A stretch of 37,418 nt of DNA from CAZUNB01 sp044227985 (GCA_044227985.1 JBGAVT010000013.1:1-37418), one strand, 5' to 3'. Numbered from the stretch's first letter, positions 7,129 to 15,386 are shown. Notes: a model not told the origin generated them from the sequence alone. Numbers and translations: made by a program.

Positions 7129-8757
7129 TTATTTTCTAATTGTAGCACGTTTACAAACGGCTGCAACAAAGCCTAAGAAAAGTGGGTGTGGATGGTTTGG
7201 TCGACTACGAAATTCCGGATGAAATTGACTAGCAATATAAAAAGGATGATCGGGTAATTCTACGATTTCAACCAGTTTGCCATCTGGTGATAATCCAGAG
7301 AACACCATGCCAGCTGCCTCTAATTTTTCACGGTAATCGTTGTTAAATTCAAAACGATGACGATGACGCTCAGTAACATGATCACTACCATATAGTTTCC
7401 GAGCAAGACTACCTTTTTGTAAGACACATGGGTAATTGCCTAGTCGCATCGTTCCACCCTTGGCAGTAATTCCTTTTTGGTCACTCATTAGATTAATCAC
7501 TGGTATCTTGGCGTTCTCATCAATCTCAAGGCTAGTTGCCAACGGGTCAACAGCTTCTCTTGCCAATGCTACTACTGCCATCTGCATGCCAAGGCACAAA
7601 CCAAGATATGGCATCTTTTCACGAGCGGCGAAGCTGGCAGCGCTGATCTTACCTTCAAGTCCTCTAGTACCGAAGCCGCCAGGGATAACAATACCATCGA
7701 AACCAGATAGCAGCTCATCGACGTTGTCATCTGTGACATGCTCAGCATCAACCCAAGTAATGTCTGCTTGCACTTGTTCTGCCCAACCTGCTGCACGCAA
7801 AGCTTCGAATACACTCATGTAGGTGTCTTCATTGCTCATGTACTTAGCAACTACGGCAATCGACCGTTTTGGCAAGTCATCATTGATTGCCGTGGCGACT
7901 AGTTTCTTCCATTCTGTTAGCTTTGGCTGTTTAGTTTTAACTTTAAGTTTTTTTGTCACATAATCTGGAATTCCAGCTGACTCTAAAGATAGTGGAACTT
8001 CATAGACGGTACGAGCATTTGGTAATAGTGCAATACCATCCGGTTTGATAGCGGTGAAAGTGCTCAGTTTTTCAATAATCGAGGTTGCTTCATCTCCAGC
8101 AGATCGCTCGCTACGGACTATCAATACATCTGGGAGGATACCTAGTGAGCGCAGCTCACGAACAGCGTTCTGAGCTGGTTTAGTTTTAAACTCTTTGCTC
8201 GTCTCAAGATACGGCATATAGACTACATGAAGATACAAGCAGTTCTCAGCTCCGACCTTGTCACTCATTTCACGGATTGCTTCAATGAATGAGAGACCCT
8301 CGTAGTCACCAACCGTACCACCAATCTCAACAATATGGACATCAACACCCTCACTTGCAGCGATAATCTCAGATTGAATTGCTTCGATAACATGTGGAAT
8401 AATCTGCACAGTCTTGCCCAGGTAAGCACCTTCACGCTCATCATCGATAACTTTACGGATTATACGTCCACTCATCAGCGAGCTACGATTGTTAATTTCT
8501 TGATCGAGAAAACGCTCGTAGTGACCGAGGTCGAGATCAGTCTCTGCACCATCAAAAGTTACAAAGCATTCGCCATGCTCAGCTGGGTTGAGCGTACCAG
8601 CGTCGACGTTAAGATACGGGTCACATTTTTGGAGATTAACTTTCAATCCACGAGCTTTAAGAGTAGAGCCAAGCGAAGCAGCGGTGATACCTTTACCGAG
8701 GCCACTTAAGACACCTCCAGTAACAAATACATATTTTGTCTGCTTGTTTGCAGGCAC
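7129..8757 (-). CDS. pyrG: CTP synthase
   Basis: Makes CTP from UTP, ATP and glutamine, the last step of pyrimidine nucleotide synthesis. 542 residues, normal for the family. The N-terminal synthetase domain begins with the nucleotide loop GGVLSGLGKG (14-23) and has the conserved DPYLNVDAGT and HGECFVT segments. The C-terminal class I glutaminase domain has nucleophile Cys388 (LGLCLGMQ) with His513 and Glu515 (QFHPEF). The start is GTG at 8757, with AGGGGAG upstream. It lies between ctpA and the receiver protein on the same strand; the 85-base gap before it suggests co-transcription with ctpA. Confidence 0.98.
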   Translation of the reverse strand: MPANKQTKYVFVTGGVLSGLGKGITAASLGSTLKARGLKVNLQKCDPYLNVDAGTLNPAEHGECFVTFDGAETDLDLGHYERFLDQEINNRSSLMSGRIIRKVIDDEREGAYLGKTVQIIPHVIEAIQSEIIAASEGVDVHIVEIGGTVGDYEGLSFIEAIREMSDKVGAENCLYLHVVYMPYLETSKEFKTKPAQNAVRELRSLGILPDVLIVRSERSAGDEATSIIEKLSTFTAIKPDGIALLPNARTVYEVPLSLESAGIPDYVTKKLKVKTKQPKLTEWKKLVATAINDDLPKRSIAVVAKYMSNEDTYMSVFEALRAAGWAEQVQADITWVDAEHVTDDNVDELLSGFDGIVIPGGFGTRGLEGKISAASFAAREKMPYLGLCLGMQMAVVALAREAVDPLATSLEIDENAKIPVINLMSDQKGITAKGGTMRLGNYPCVLQKGSLARKLYGSDHVTERHRHRFEFNNDYREKLEAAGMVFSGLSPDGKLVEIVELPDHPFYIASQFHPEFRSRPNHPHPLFLGFVAAVCKRATIRK

Positions 8758-8842
8758 CCGTTACTCCCCTTTTATTTCCTATCTATGATAACGCAAACCA
8801 CCGCTCTGTCGCAATTAAATAATGTTGTGGATTATTTTTTAT

Positions 8843-10063
8843 CTAGTTTTGACTGGCTTTGAGGGCTGCTTCGAGCTGAGGATCACGGTTTGCATCAAAA
8901 TCTTCATCGGTTAATTTTACTTCAGTGTCAGGTTTAATACCTTCTTTATCAATACTTGTGCCTTTTGGCGTAAACCAGTGTGCTGTAGTTATTTTTAGTA
9001 CTCCAAAATCAAACTCTTCAAGTGTCTGAACACTACCTTTTCCAAATGTTTTTTCGCCGTACAGCTTTGCGACACCGTGGTCTTTCAGCGCACCGGCTAC
9101 AATCTCACTTGCAGATGCTGATCCTCCGTTGATTAAGACGATTGTCGGTACATCAAACAAGATTCCCTTACCACTACTTTGAAGTTTGTCTTTGGTAACA
9201 CCATTTTGTTTCTCTTCAACTACCACCTGATTATCGAGAAAAAGTCCTGCTATATCAACTGATTGATCAAGTAGACCGCCACCATTATTTCGTAGATCGA
9301 GGACAATGCTTTTAGCACCTCTGTCCTTTAAGTCCTGAGCGATCTTCTCTGTTTCAGAAGCAGATTTTTCGCCAAATGAATTGAGCTTAATGTAGCCAAC
9401 TGTGCCACGCATCTCACCAGTTGCGTTAGGAACATCAATATCTGCACGGGTAATTGTCTTTTCGATCCGTTCACGGTTATTACGTAGCAAGATGAGCTTA
9501 ACGTCAGTTCCAGTCTCGCCTCGAATTTTATTTACTGCCTCGTCTAGGCTCATTGCCTGTGTATCTTCTTCGCCAATACCAATAATCGCATCACCTGGTC
9601 TAAGCTCTGCTTGGTCAGCTGGAGTGCCTGCCACTGGTGAGACCACCGTTAATTGATTGTTCTTAATTGCTAATTCAGCACCAATACCTGAAAATTGACC
9701 GTTTAGCGAGCTATCAAACTCGGCAGCCTCTTTACTGGTCAAGAACTGCGTATATGGATCACCTGTTGAAGCAACTAGCCCTCTTTTCAATCCATTCAAC
9801 GCATCTTCTTCACTTATCTTACCGTCAAATGAATTTCGAAGCTTATCATAAACTACCTCTACTGAACTATAGTCGAGATCATTTGGAAGTCCTGATGAAA
9901 CATCAGTATTTGCAGCTTTTTGGATTCTGCTAGAAATACCACTCAAGTAGCCACTACTACTAATACTAAAGCCAATTACAAACATTATAATTGATACACC
10001 AGCGCCTAGAAGCGCGGCTTTTGTTATACCGATGGTTTGTTCTGGTTGTTTTTCATATTGCAT
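8843..10063 (-). CDS. ctpA: C-terminal processing peptidase (S41, CtpA/Tsp type)
   Basis: 406 residues, a membrane-anchored serine protease that trims or degrades extracytoplasmic proteins from their C-termini. One N-terminal anchor (about 14-36), then a cap region, a PDZ domain (about 120-205; GIGAEL, LRPGDAIIGI) and the S41 core. By the CtpB/Tsp pattern the catalytic pair is Ser317 (GSASASEI) and Lys342 (FGKGSVQ), with Gln346 as supporting residue; all are present. The ATG lacks a ribosome site and lies 11 bases after a TATACT box. In other bacteria such proteases regulate cell-wall hydrolases, which fits its place next to the M23 peptidase and ftsEX. Confidence 0.95.
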   Translation of the reverse strand: MQYEKQPEQTIGITKAALLGAGVSIIMFVIGFSISSSGYLSGISSRIQKAANTDVSSGLPNDLDYSSVEVVYDKLRNSFDGKISEEDALNGLKRGLVASTGDPYTQFLTSKEAAEFDSSLNGQFSGIGAELAIKNNQLTVVSPVAGTPADQAELRPGDAIIGIGEEDTQAMSLDEAVNKIRGETGTDVKLILLRNNRERIEKTITRADIDVPNATGEMRGTVGYIKLNSFGEKSASETEKIAQDLKDRGAKSIVLDLRNNGGGLLDQSVDIAGLFLDNQVVVEEKQNGVTKDKLQSSGKGILFDVPTIVLINGGSASASEIVAGALKDHGVAKLYGEKTFGKGSVQTLEEFDFGVLKITTAHWFTPKGTSIDKEGIKPDTEVKLTDEDFDANRDPQLEAALKASQN

Positions 10064-10074
10064 ATGGTTTTTTT

Positions 10075-10103
10075 AGTATATTCTGAACAGCCGATATCTG
10101 CAA
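10075..10103 (-). promoter_or_regulatory. Promoter for ctpA (and probably pyrG and downstream genes)
   Basis: TTGCAG (10103-10098) and TATACT (10080-10075) with a 17-base spacer; only 11 bases lie between the -10 and the ATG, so the leader is very short. A small hairpin (CAGCTA 10136-10141 / TAGCTG 10151-10156) lies upstream. Confidence 0.5.
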
Positions 10104-10207
10104 GCAGAACTATGCTATTCAACAATCACCGCGCTCAGCTATCTTAAAGCTAGCTGTATGATTTGAATGTATATTTACTATTTGAAGATAGTTAGCGACC
10201 AGAAAGC

Positions 10208-11383
10208 TTACTGAGCTAAGCCGCTCATATGGTAATAGAATGACTGCATACCATTAGGGTGCTGTATGATCACCATCCAACCGCCGCCACTGAAAATATT
10301 GTATCCAGCAGCAGTTATAATTCCAGGACCGATTGAGCGCACCGGTGTTCCGTATGGAGCTGCAACGTCAACGCCTGCGTGGAAATAACCAGCTCCAGGG
10401 CACCACGGTCGTGTTGTTACCGTTGGGTAACCATCACAGTCATACCATCGGCTTACAGGGTAAGCTGAGGCAAACGGCCAGCTAAAGCCATACTTCAGAC
10501 TGTAACTCGAACGTGAAGCAACTGGATCAACCAAACTACCATTTTGATCAGCTAAACCGAAGTGCAAATGCGGACCAGTTGAATTTCCAGTGCTACCAAC
10601 ATAGCCAATAACAGCGTTAGAGTTAACTGACCCGAGGTTAGCAACTTGTCCACCGGCTCGCGCTTTTTGAGCCTGCGCTACTAAATATGCATTAAGTTGC
10701 TGCTCGGCTTTATCTTCTTGAGCTTGTAATTCTTGGACATAACCTGAGTAGGTGAACTCTTTGTCTTTTGCTTCATTTAGCAATACATCTTGTTCAGCTT
10801 TTTTACTATCAACTGCTTTTCTCTGTCCAACTTGTAGCTCATGCAGACCCTCTAATTCAGTTTGTTGGGTTTCGAGATCTGCTTTTAGCTTCTTAACTTT
10901 TTTACTAGCTTCTTCAACATTTAATTTGATTCGTTGTAAATACTCCTGTTGGTTGACGAAATCGGTGAAATTATCGGAACTTGCCAATAACTCAACCGTA
11001 CTCACCCGCCCAGTTTTATATAAACTTCGTACACTTGAGTCAATAATCTTCTGCTGTTTGTCGAGTTCAGCCTGTGTCTTAACTAGCTCTGCTTTAGTTG
11101 AACTAATCTTTGATTCAGTGTCATTAATCTTTGAGCTGATGGCATTGATTTCTTCAGTTAGCTTATTGACCTTCTCTTCGAGCGTATTAACATTCTCGGT
11201 TAAACCTCCAAGCACCTCTTTACTCTGGTCGACTTGTTCTTTAGCTTTGGTCTTTTTATCTCGTAATTCATTCTCACTCTGGGCAGCAACTGGTATTGTT
11301 ACGGCAGCAATTAATAGTAAAATCAAAAGACTTACTACTCCGTTATGCCGAATCCAATGTGCTGTGTTAGTTAATCTACTCAC
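10208..11383 (-). CDS. Coiled-coil murein peptidase with circularly permuted M23 (LytM) domain, EnvC/PcsB-like
   Basis: 391 residues; GTG start at 11383 with AAGGG about ten bases upstream. The signal peptide covers about 1-35 (core VVSLLILLLIAAVTIPVAA). A long coiled coil spans about 38-240. In a normal LytM domain the order is HxxxD, YxH, then HLH. Here the HLH strand comes first: GSTGNSTGPHLHFG (263-276; His272, His274). The usual domain start (FSWPFASAYPV, about 300-310) follows, then His335 and Asp339 (HAGVDVAAPYGTPV), His375 (IIQHPNG) and His385 (YYHMSGLAQ), where the protein ends. Joining the C-terminal GLAQ to residue 250 restores the ordinary order, so the zinc ligands and catalytic His are all present but circularly permuted. 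The next genes upstream are ftsX and ftsE. EnvC, PcsB and RipC-type coiled-coil proteins are controlled by FtsEX in other bacteria, which suggests a division-linked hydrolase. Confidence 0.93.
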   Translation of the reverse strand: MSRLTNTAHWIRHNGVVSLLILLLIAAVTIPVAAQSENELRDKKTKAKEQVDQSKEVLGGLTENVNTLEEKVNKLTEEINAISSKINDTESKISSTKAELVKTQAELDKQQKIIDSSVRSLYKTGRVSTVELLASSDNFTDFVNQQEYLQRIKLNVEEASKKVKKLKADLETQQTELEGLHELQVGQRKAVDSKKAEQDVLLNEAKDKEFTYSGYVQELQAQEDKAEQQLNAYLVAQAQKARAGGQVANLGSVNSNAVIGYVGSTGNSTGPHLHFGLADQNGSLVDPVASRSSYSLKYGFSWPFASAYPVSRWYDCDGYPTVTTRPWCPGAGYFHAGVDVAAPYGTPVRSIGPGIITAAGYNIFSGGGWMVIIQHPNGMQSFYYHMSGLAQ

Positions 11384-11413
11384 GTTTCTACTACCCTTCG
11401 TATAAATTTATTG

Positions 11414-11510
11414 AAAATAAAAAATAGTACCTAGCGGTACCACGACGGTTAACACTTGATAATCATAACTCCATCACTGTCGTTGACAAAACTGAATAGA
11501 CAGTACCTAC
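11414..11510 (-). promoter_or_regulatory. Attenuator-like leader of the M23 gene
   Basis: On the minus strand TGGTACC (11442-11436), loop GCTA, and GGTACTA (11431-11425) form a seven-pair hairpin (one G-U) followed by a run of T (TTTTTATTTT), an intrinsic-terminator form, about 30 bases before the start codon. A second copy of TAGGTACT lies at the 5' end of the transcript (11509-11502) and could pair with the same TGGTACC arm, so the pairings exclude each other. A further stem, ACTGTC/GACAGT (11504-11499 with 11481-11476), lies between. TGGTACCGC also matches the core of the T-box bulge, but no Stem I specifier was recognised. Confidence 0.5.
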
Positions 11511-11511
11511 T

Positions 11512-11539
11512 ATTATATTCTATTCTGAGTTAATGTCAA
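11512..11539 (-). promoter_or_regulatory. Consensus promoter for the M23 gene
   Basis: TTGACA (11539-11534) and TATAAT (11517-11512), both perfect, with a 16-base spacer. It is the strongest promoter sequence in the window and lies between ftsX and the M23 gene. Confidence 0.8.
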
Positions 11540-11610
11540 TACCATAAGCGCTATAAAATGGTTGTGTATAAGTTGTGTATTGATCGTAGGTTTTAAGTAG
11601 ATAAGATTTA

Positions 11611-12534
11611 TCAGCGGAGTTTCAGATATCGAGCCATAGCTAGCAAGCTAGACATAACACCAATCGAGATTCCAACACCGAGCGTTCCTAATACTATGTA
11701 GAGCGCATTATCGTTAAAGAAATTCAACGTACTATCAAATGATAATAAGTACTTATTAATTTCCTTGCTCCATGCACCCAAGAACGCATAAACAAGCGTC
11801 AATGAGATTGTGCCAGCTACTAATCCGTACATACTAGCTTCGAACAAAAATGGACCACGGATAAAGCTGTTACTAGCACCAATCAATTTCATAATCTTTA
11901 TTTCTTCGCCCCGTGTAAAGATTGCCATACGAATCGTATTAAAGATGATTAACACGCTAATTCCCGCAAAAATAAGTCCGGCACCAATGCTCGACCGATT
12001 AAGAAATTTCTGTACATTTGCGATAGCATCGAGTCGCTGCTGACTGTCGCTATCATAACTGGTTTCCTCAACAAAATCTTTGAAATCTTTGCCCTCTGCA
12101 ATATCGACAACTTGCTTCACTTTTGAAAGATCATAAACTTTAACCTCGAAACTAGCTGGCAAAGCATTCTCACCTACCGAAATTCCATCAAGTAACTCTG
12201 GCTGAGCTTTGTTTTTCTCAGCAAATATTTTCAAGGCATCATTCTTTGTCAGGTAGTTAACTTCACGAACGTTATCAATCGCTTTAAGCTCAGTCTCGAG
12301 ATCTTTTCGCTGATCAGCTTTGACGTTATCTGTAAAATAAATTGAGACACTGATATCTTTAACGATAGCATCTGTCTCAGCCGATAGTGCTTGGTTGAGC
12401 ATTAAGCCAGTCAACATAATCACTAGTGTTACTAGCATAATGGCTGTTGCAGCAGTTGATAGCCACGCATTCCGGAAAAAGTTTAAAAAACCAAATTTTA
12501 CAATCCGACCAAAAGTAATGAGATACTTTTTCAT
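11611..12534 (-). CDS. ftsX: Cell-division membrane protein FtsX
   Basis: 307 residues, the permease-like partner of FtsE. TM1 at about 19-48, a large extracytoplasmic loop (about 50-180) that in other bacteria contacts the coiled-coil hydrolase, then TM2 (about 183-208), TM3 (about 228-256) and TM4 (about 275-303). The stretch FTRGEEIKIMKLIGAS after TM2 is typical of the family. The ATG overlaps the ftsE stop (ATGA), with AAAGGAG upstream inside ftsE, so translation is coupled. FtsEX uses ATP to switch on peptidoglycan hydrolases at the septum; the coiled-coil M23 gene 227 bp downstream is the obvious partner. Confidence 0.96.
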   Translation of the reverse strand: MKKYLITFGRIVKFGFLNFFRNAWLSTAATAIMLVTLVIMLTGLMLNQALSAETDAIVKDISVSIYFTDNVKADQRKDLETELKAIDNVREVNYLTKNDALKIFAEKNKAQPELLDGISVGENALPASFEVKVYDLSKVKQVVDIAEGKDFKDFVEETSYDSDSQQRLDAIANVQKFLNRSSIGAGLIFAGISVLIIFNTIRMAIFTRGEEIKIMKLIGASNSFIRGPFLFEASMYGLVAGTISLTLVYAFLGAWSKEINKYLLSFDSTLNFFNDNALYIVLGTLGVGISIGVMSSLLAMARYLKLR

Positions 12535-13211
12535 ACCTTATAGTCTCCTTTAGCCTTGTCTCGCAAAACTCGACCATCTTTAATAGTTATAACCCTGCGC
12601 TGTAAGGCATTAACAATATCTTGGTTGTGAGTGGTCAATAGAACTGTCGTACCATATTTATTAATCTTCAAAAGTAACGTAATGATATCCCAAGCATGTT
12701 TCGGATCAAGGTTTCCAGTTGGTTCATCGGCAATAAGGATTTTTGGTTGGCGGATTACGGCGCGCGCAATTGCAACTCGTTGTCGCTCACCACCGCTAAG
12801 CTCATGAGGGAAACTTCTCTCTTTGCCTTTCAGCCCAACAAGTTTAAGAACTTTTGGTACGCTATGTTTAATTGAACGAGCTGACACACCAACAATTTCA
12901 AGCGAGAATGCTACATTTTCATATACAGTTTTATTCTGAAGTAATTTATAATCCTGAAAAACTACACCAATGTTACGTCGGATTTTTGGAATATCGCGTT
13001 TTTTGATACGGTCATAGTCTAAATTATTAACAATAATTTTACCGCTTGAGTGTTCTTCTTCTCGAGTTAGTAATTTTATGAGTGTACTCTTACCAGCCCC
13101 GCTGGAACCAACAATACTAACAAACTCTTTGTCCTCAATATGAATAGAGATGCGAGAAAGTGCGCTGCTCTTTTTGTTATATACTTTACTGACGCGGTCC
13201 ATGAGAATCAT
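12531..13211 (-). CDS. ftsE: Cell-division ATP-binding protein FtsE
   Basis: 226 residues, a single ABC ATPase. Walker A GSSGAGKST (35-43), Q-loop FQDYKLL (85-91), signature LSGGE (138-142), Walker B ILIADEP (158-164), and an H-loop His in TTHN. A TATACT box (13221-13216) stands only four bases before the first ATG (13211) and 13 before a second ATG (13202, codon 4). No Shine-Dalgarno site is visible for either, so the start may be the second ATG. It overlaps ftsX by four bases. Confidence 0.96.
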   Translation of the reverse strand: MILMDRVSKVYNKKSSALSRISIHIEDKEFVSIVGSSGAGKSTLIKLLTREEEHSSGKIIVNNLDYDRIKKRDIPKIRRNIGVVFQDYKLLQNKTVYENVAFSLEIVGVSARSIKHSVPKVLKLVGLKGKERSFPHELSGGERQRVAIARAVIRQPKILIADEPTGNLDPKHAWDIITLLLKINKYGTTVLLTTHNQDIVNALQRRVITIKDGRVLRDKAKGDYKV

Positions 13212-13259
13212 AAGCAGTATACTATCACTATTTTGTCAGTTTTGCATTTTTTTCTAATA

Positions 13260-13283
13260 CGCGGCAAGTGTTACTTTGTCGCG
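13260..13283. other. Stable hairpin between ftsE and the frameshifted gene
   Basis: CGCGGCAAG (13260-13268), loop TGTTAC, TTTGTCGCG (13275-13283): nine pairs, two of them G-U. It lies four bases past the stop of the frameshifted gene. No T-run follows on the minus strand, so it is at best an atypical terminator. It contains GTTACTTTG, also seen in the hairpin at 6090-6111. Confidence 0.45.
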
Positions 13284-13286
13284 AAT

Positions 13287-13662
13287 CTAACTGAATTCAG
13301 ATTGATTTTTTGACCACTCTCTAGACTTGCAAGATTCATGAACAACACTGTTGGTTGACGAGCCAAAGATTAGACCGACCCGAGTCGTATAGCCTACCCC
13401 ATCGTTGCCTGTGTGGTCAGTAAGATTGGTGGTAATTGACATTTTCTTGTCGCTACCAATACTGCCAAAATTAAATCTCAACGCTTCGGTTGCTCGATCT
13501 TTTATGCTGGCTATGATAGTAACCGGGGCATCGTCTGATTCTCGACGGCTGGCTGGGCTGATCTTGTGAAACATTATCAGTCGCGTTGTTTTTTGGTGGT
13601 GCAACAGCTTCGTTTGGCGTAGCAGTGCCTGGTTCATCATCCAGGTTATTGTCTTGATCCAT
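13287..13662 (-). pseudogene. Small gene broken by a one-base frameshift
   Basis: Two frames carry one plausible protein. From the ATG at 13662 about 40 residues read as a disordered, acidic N-terminus (MDQDNNLDDEPGT ... QDQPSQPS), then the frame turns to nonsense. The +1 frame takes over with about 86 residues that look coding (ESDDAPVTIIASIKDRATEA ... KSREWSKNQSEFS, stop at 13287). The switch falls near the short C-rich repeat CAGCCCAGCCAGCC (about 13548-13561). Removing one C there restores a single frame of about 126 codons. It may be a true indel, a sequencing or assembly error, or less likely programmed +1 frameshifting. No signal peptide or recognised domain. Confidence 0.5.
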
Positions 13663-13786
13663 ATTATTCTTTCTATTTTCAGAATAATTATTGTATGAGT
13701 ACTAAGCATTACCCTCTCTGTCAGAACAAACTAGCCAGTCAAAAACACGATTGTTATACTAATAAAACCATTAAGGAGAAGCATTC

Positions 13787-14767
13787 ATGTCGGCTGAGAA
13801 TAATCTTGATTTTAGCGCTTATAAAAAACACTATTCGTTCTCAAAAATTTTCAAAAAATGGTTTACACCAAAAGAAATAAAAGGTTTGTTGGCTCTATTC
13901 CTAGTACCAGCAGCTCTACTTGCTAGCGGGCTGCAGTGGTTCCTCGGTTTACCTGAGTCGTTTGAACGAGATGGTTGGTCGGGTTTAGTTGTAATGATTC
14001 TCGGCCTACTCTTCCTTGGTGCTTATAGTTGGCTTGTCATCAAATATCACGAACGAACCAAGAATCAGTTTCAACTAAAAGAATTCGCACAGCAAAATGA
14101 TTTTACCTATACCGAATCAACCACCGATTTCGCGCTCGACGGACTACTCTTCCGAGTCGGCAACATACCAGAGGCCAGCCGTGTTTACGATTTAATGACA
14201 GGAACTTTTGAAAACAAGGATTTCACAATTGGCAACCGACACTTTGAGAACCGTGGCGGACGGCATAATATCAATTTTGACATCGCTTTCATGTCGATAA
14301 AACTTGACCGTAAATTACCGCAAATGATTCTGCGCTCAAAACAGAAAGGCATTGAACTGACCCAAGGCTTTTCCAAAAACCAAGTCCAGTCGCTCGAAGG
14401 TGACTTCGACAAATACTTCACACTCTACAGCCAAGACGGCAGCCAAGCTGATGCACTTTATGTACTAACACCTGACGTCATGGCTCTGTTAATCGATTAT
14501 GCGAGCGAATACGATATCGAAATTGCCGGCAATCATATCTATTTCTATGCTCGTCAGTTTGATTTGTCAGAAAGCCTGATGCGGCAGTTGTTCGAGATAA
14601 TTGATGTTGTCGGCACGAAGACCAAACGTCAGACGAAGCGGTTCAGCAGTACCAGCAGACGCACTGTTGGTGGCCTGGAACTTTCAAACCCCCGAATTAT
14701 TTCCGCTCTCGCAACCGCAACCTCAATTGCAGTTGTAATTTTACGGTTTTACCAACTAACCGGGTAG
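13787..14767 (+). CDS. Membrane protein with DUF3137-like domain
   Basis: 326 residues. Strong AAGGAG eight bases before the ATG, and a TATACT box (13755-13760) 26 bases upstream. Two membrane segments near the N-terminus (about 35-55 and 65-86), a cytoplasmic body (about 90-290), and a C-terminal hydrophobic segment (about 303-322). The body resembles DUF3137 proteins (GDFDKYFTLYSQD, LTPDVMALL, IAGNHIYFY). Function unknown. It is a single plus-strand gene between two minus-strand blocks and ends one base before the stop of the convergent 205-residue gene. Confidence 0.8.
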   Translation: MSAENNLDFSAYKKHYSFSKIFKKWFTPKEIKGLLALFLVPAALLASGLQWFLGLPESFERDGWSGLVVMILGLLFLGAYSWLVIKYHERTKNQFQLKEFAQQNDFTYTESTTDFALDGLLFRVGNIPEASRVYDLMTGTFENKDFTIGNRHFENRGGRHNINFDIAFMSIKLDRKLPQMILRSKQKGIELTQGFSKNQVQSLEGDFDKYFTLYSQDGSQADALYVLTPDVMALLIDYASEYDIEIAGNHIYFYARQFDLSESLMRQLFEIIDVVGTKTKRQTKRFSSTSRRTVGGLELSNPRIISALATATSIAVVILRFYQLTG

Positions 14768-14768
14768 C

Positions 14769-15386
14769 CTACTCTAGTAGCAATTTAGCTATTTTTGTTG
14801 CAGCATCTTGATTATCAACGGCTGAGTGATCAGTAGGTTCACTGACAGTCACGGTAATTATCTGTTTGCCTTTTCGAGCTATCAGCTGCCTTGAATCGAC
14901 TGAGTAGTACGCTTCATCGGCTAGGTTGATTTTCTTAGCCTTCACGTTTTTGGCAGTATCGCTAAGTGTTTTTCTCGCAGCAGCTTTGTCTGCGGCATCA
15001 CGTATAATCAACGTAACAATCCTCGAAGGTGTTTTCTTGGTTCGATATGAACAAATAGAGATGAAGGATGGCTCTTTCCGATCTTCATAGATACCACCAA
15101 TCTTTTCAACTTCGCTACCCAAAACTTTACCCACCTGTTTGATTGGTAATTGTTTGCAGGCATAGCTCTTCTTTTCTGAGCTGTCACGTGAACTAACATT
15201 ATCTGGGCTCAACGTAGACTGCTCTGTCTTGCCAGTATTTCGTACTTGATAACCAAGTACGGTCCCCTGTGTCATAAATCGTTCAACCATCATAGAGGCA
15301 AGAATAACTATCATAACAACAATTACTATTGTTTTAAGATTTACCTTTTTCGATTTTTTTCTATAAAATTGATTCTTTCTAGCCAA
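14769..15386 (-). CDS. Single-pass membrane protein of unknown function
   Basis: 205 residues; TTG start at 15386 chosen because AGAGGGAG lies seven bases before it, inside the end of the large surface gene, which it overlaps by eight bases (coupled translation). A basic N-terminus (RKKSKK) precedes one membrane segment (about 18-34). The extracytoplasmic part has a Ser-rich linker and a folded domain (about 75-205) with two Cys (YACKQL, ICSYR). It resembles small lipoprotein-like or DUF3558-like domains only loosely; I do not assign a family. Co-expression with the large LPKTG protein suggests an envelope role. Confidence 0.75.
   Translation of the reverse strand: MARKNQFYRKKSKKVNLKTIVIVVMIVILASMMVERFMTQGTVLGYQVRNTGKTEQSTLSPDNVSSRDSSEKKSYACKQLPIKQVGKVLGSEVEKIGGIYEDRKEPSFISICSYRTKKTPSRIVTLIIRDAADKAAARKTLSDTAKNVKAKKINLADEAYYSVDSRQLIARKGKQIITVTVSEPTDHSAVDNQDAATKIAKLLLE

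Noticed and set aside
10752..11405. Plus-strand frame of 217 codons opposite the M23 gene
   Set aside because: Ser/Leu/Phe-rich antisense shadow of the coiled coil; it has no ribosome site and no recognisable motif.
11434..11442. TGGTACCGC as a full T-box riboswitch
   Set aside because: The nine bases match the T-box core, but only about 60 bases precede it and no Stem I with specifier loop is visible; the gene is not an aminoacyl-tRNA or amino-acid gene. Kept only as part of an attenuator-like leader.
13287..13709. A single 140-codon minus-strand gene from 13709
   Set aside because: Its first 50 residues are unlike a natural protein (Ile/Thr/His/Gln-rich), while another frame over the same bases gives a plausible N-terminus; a frameshift explains both.
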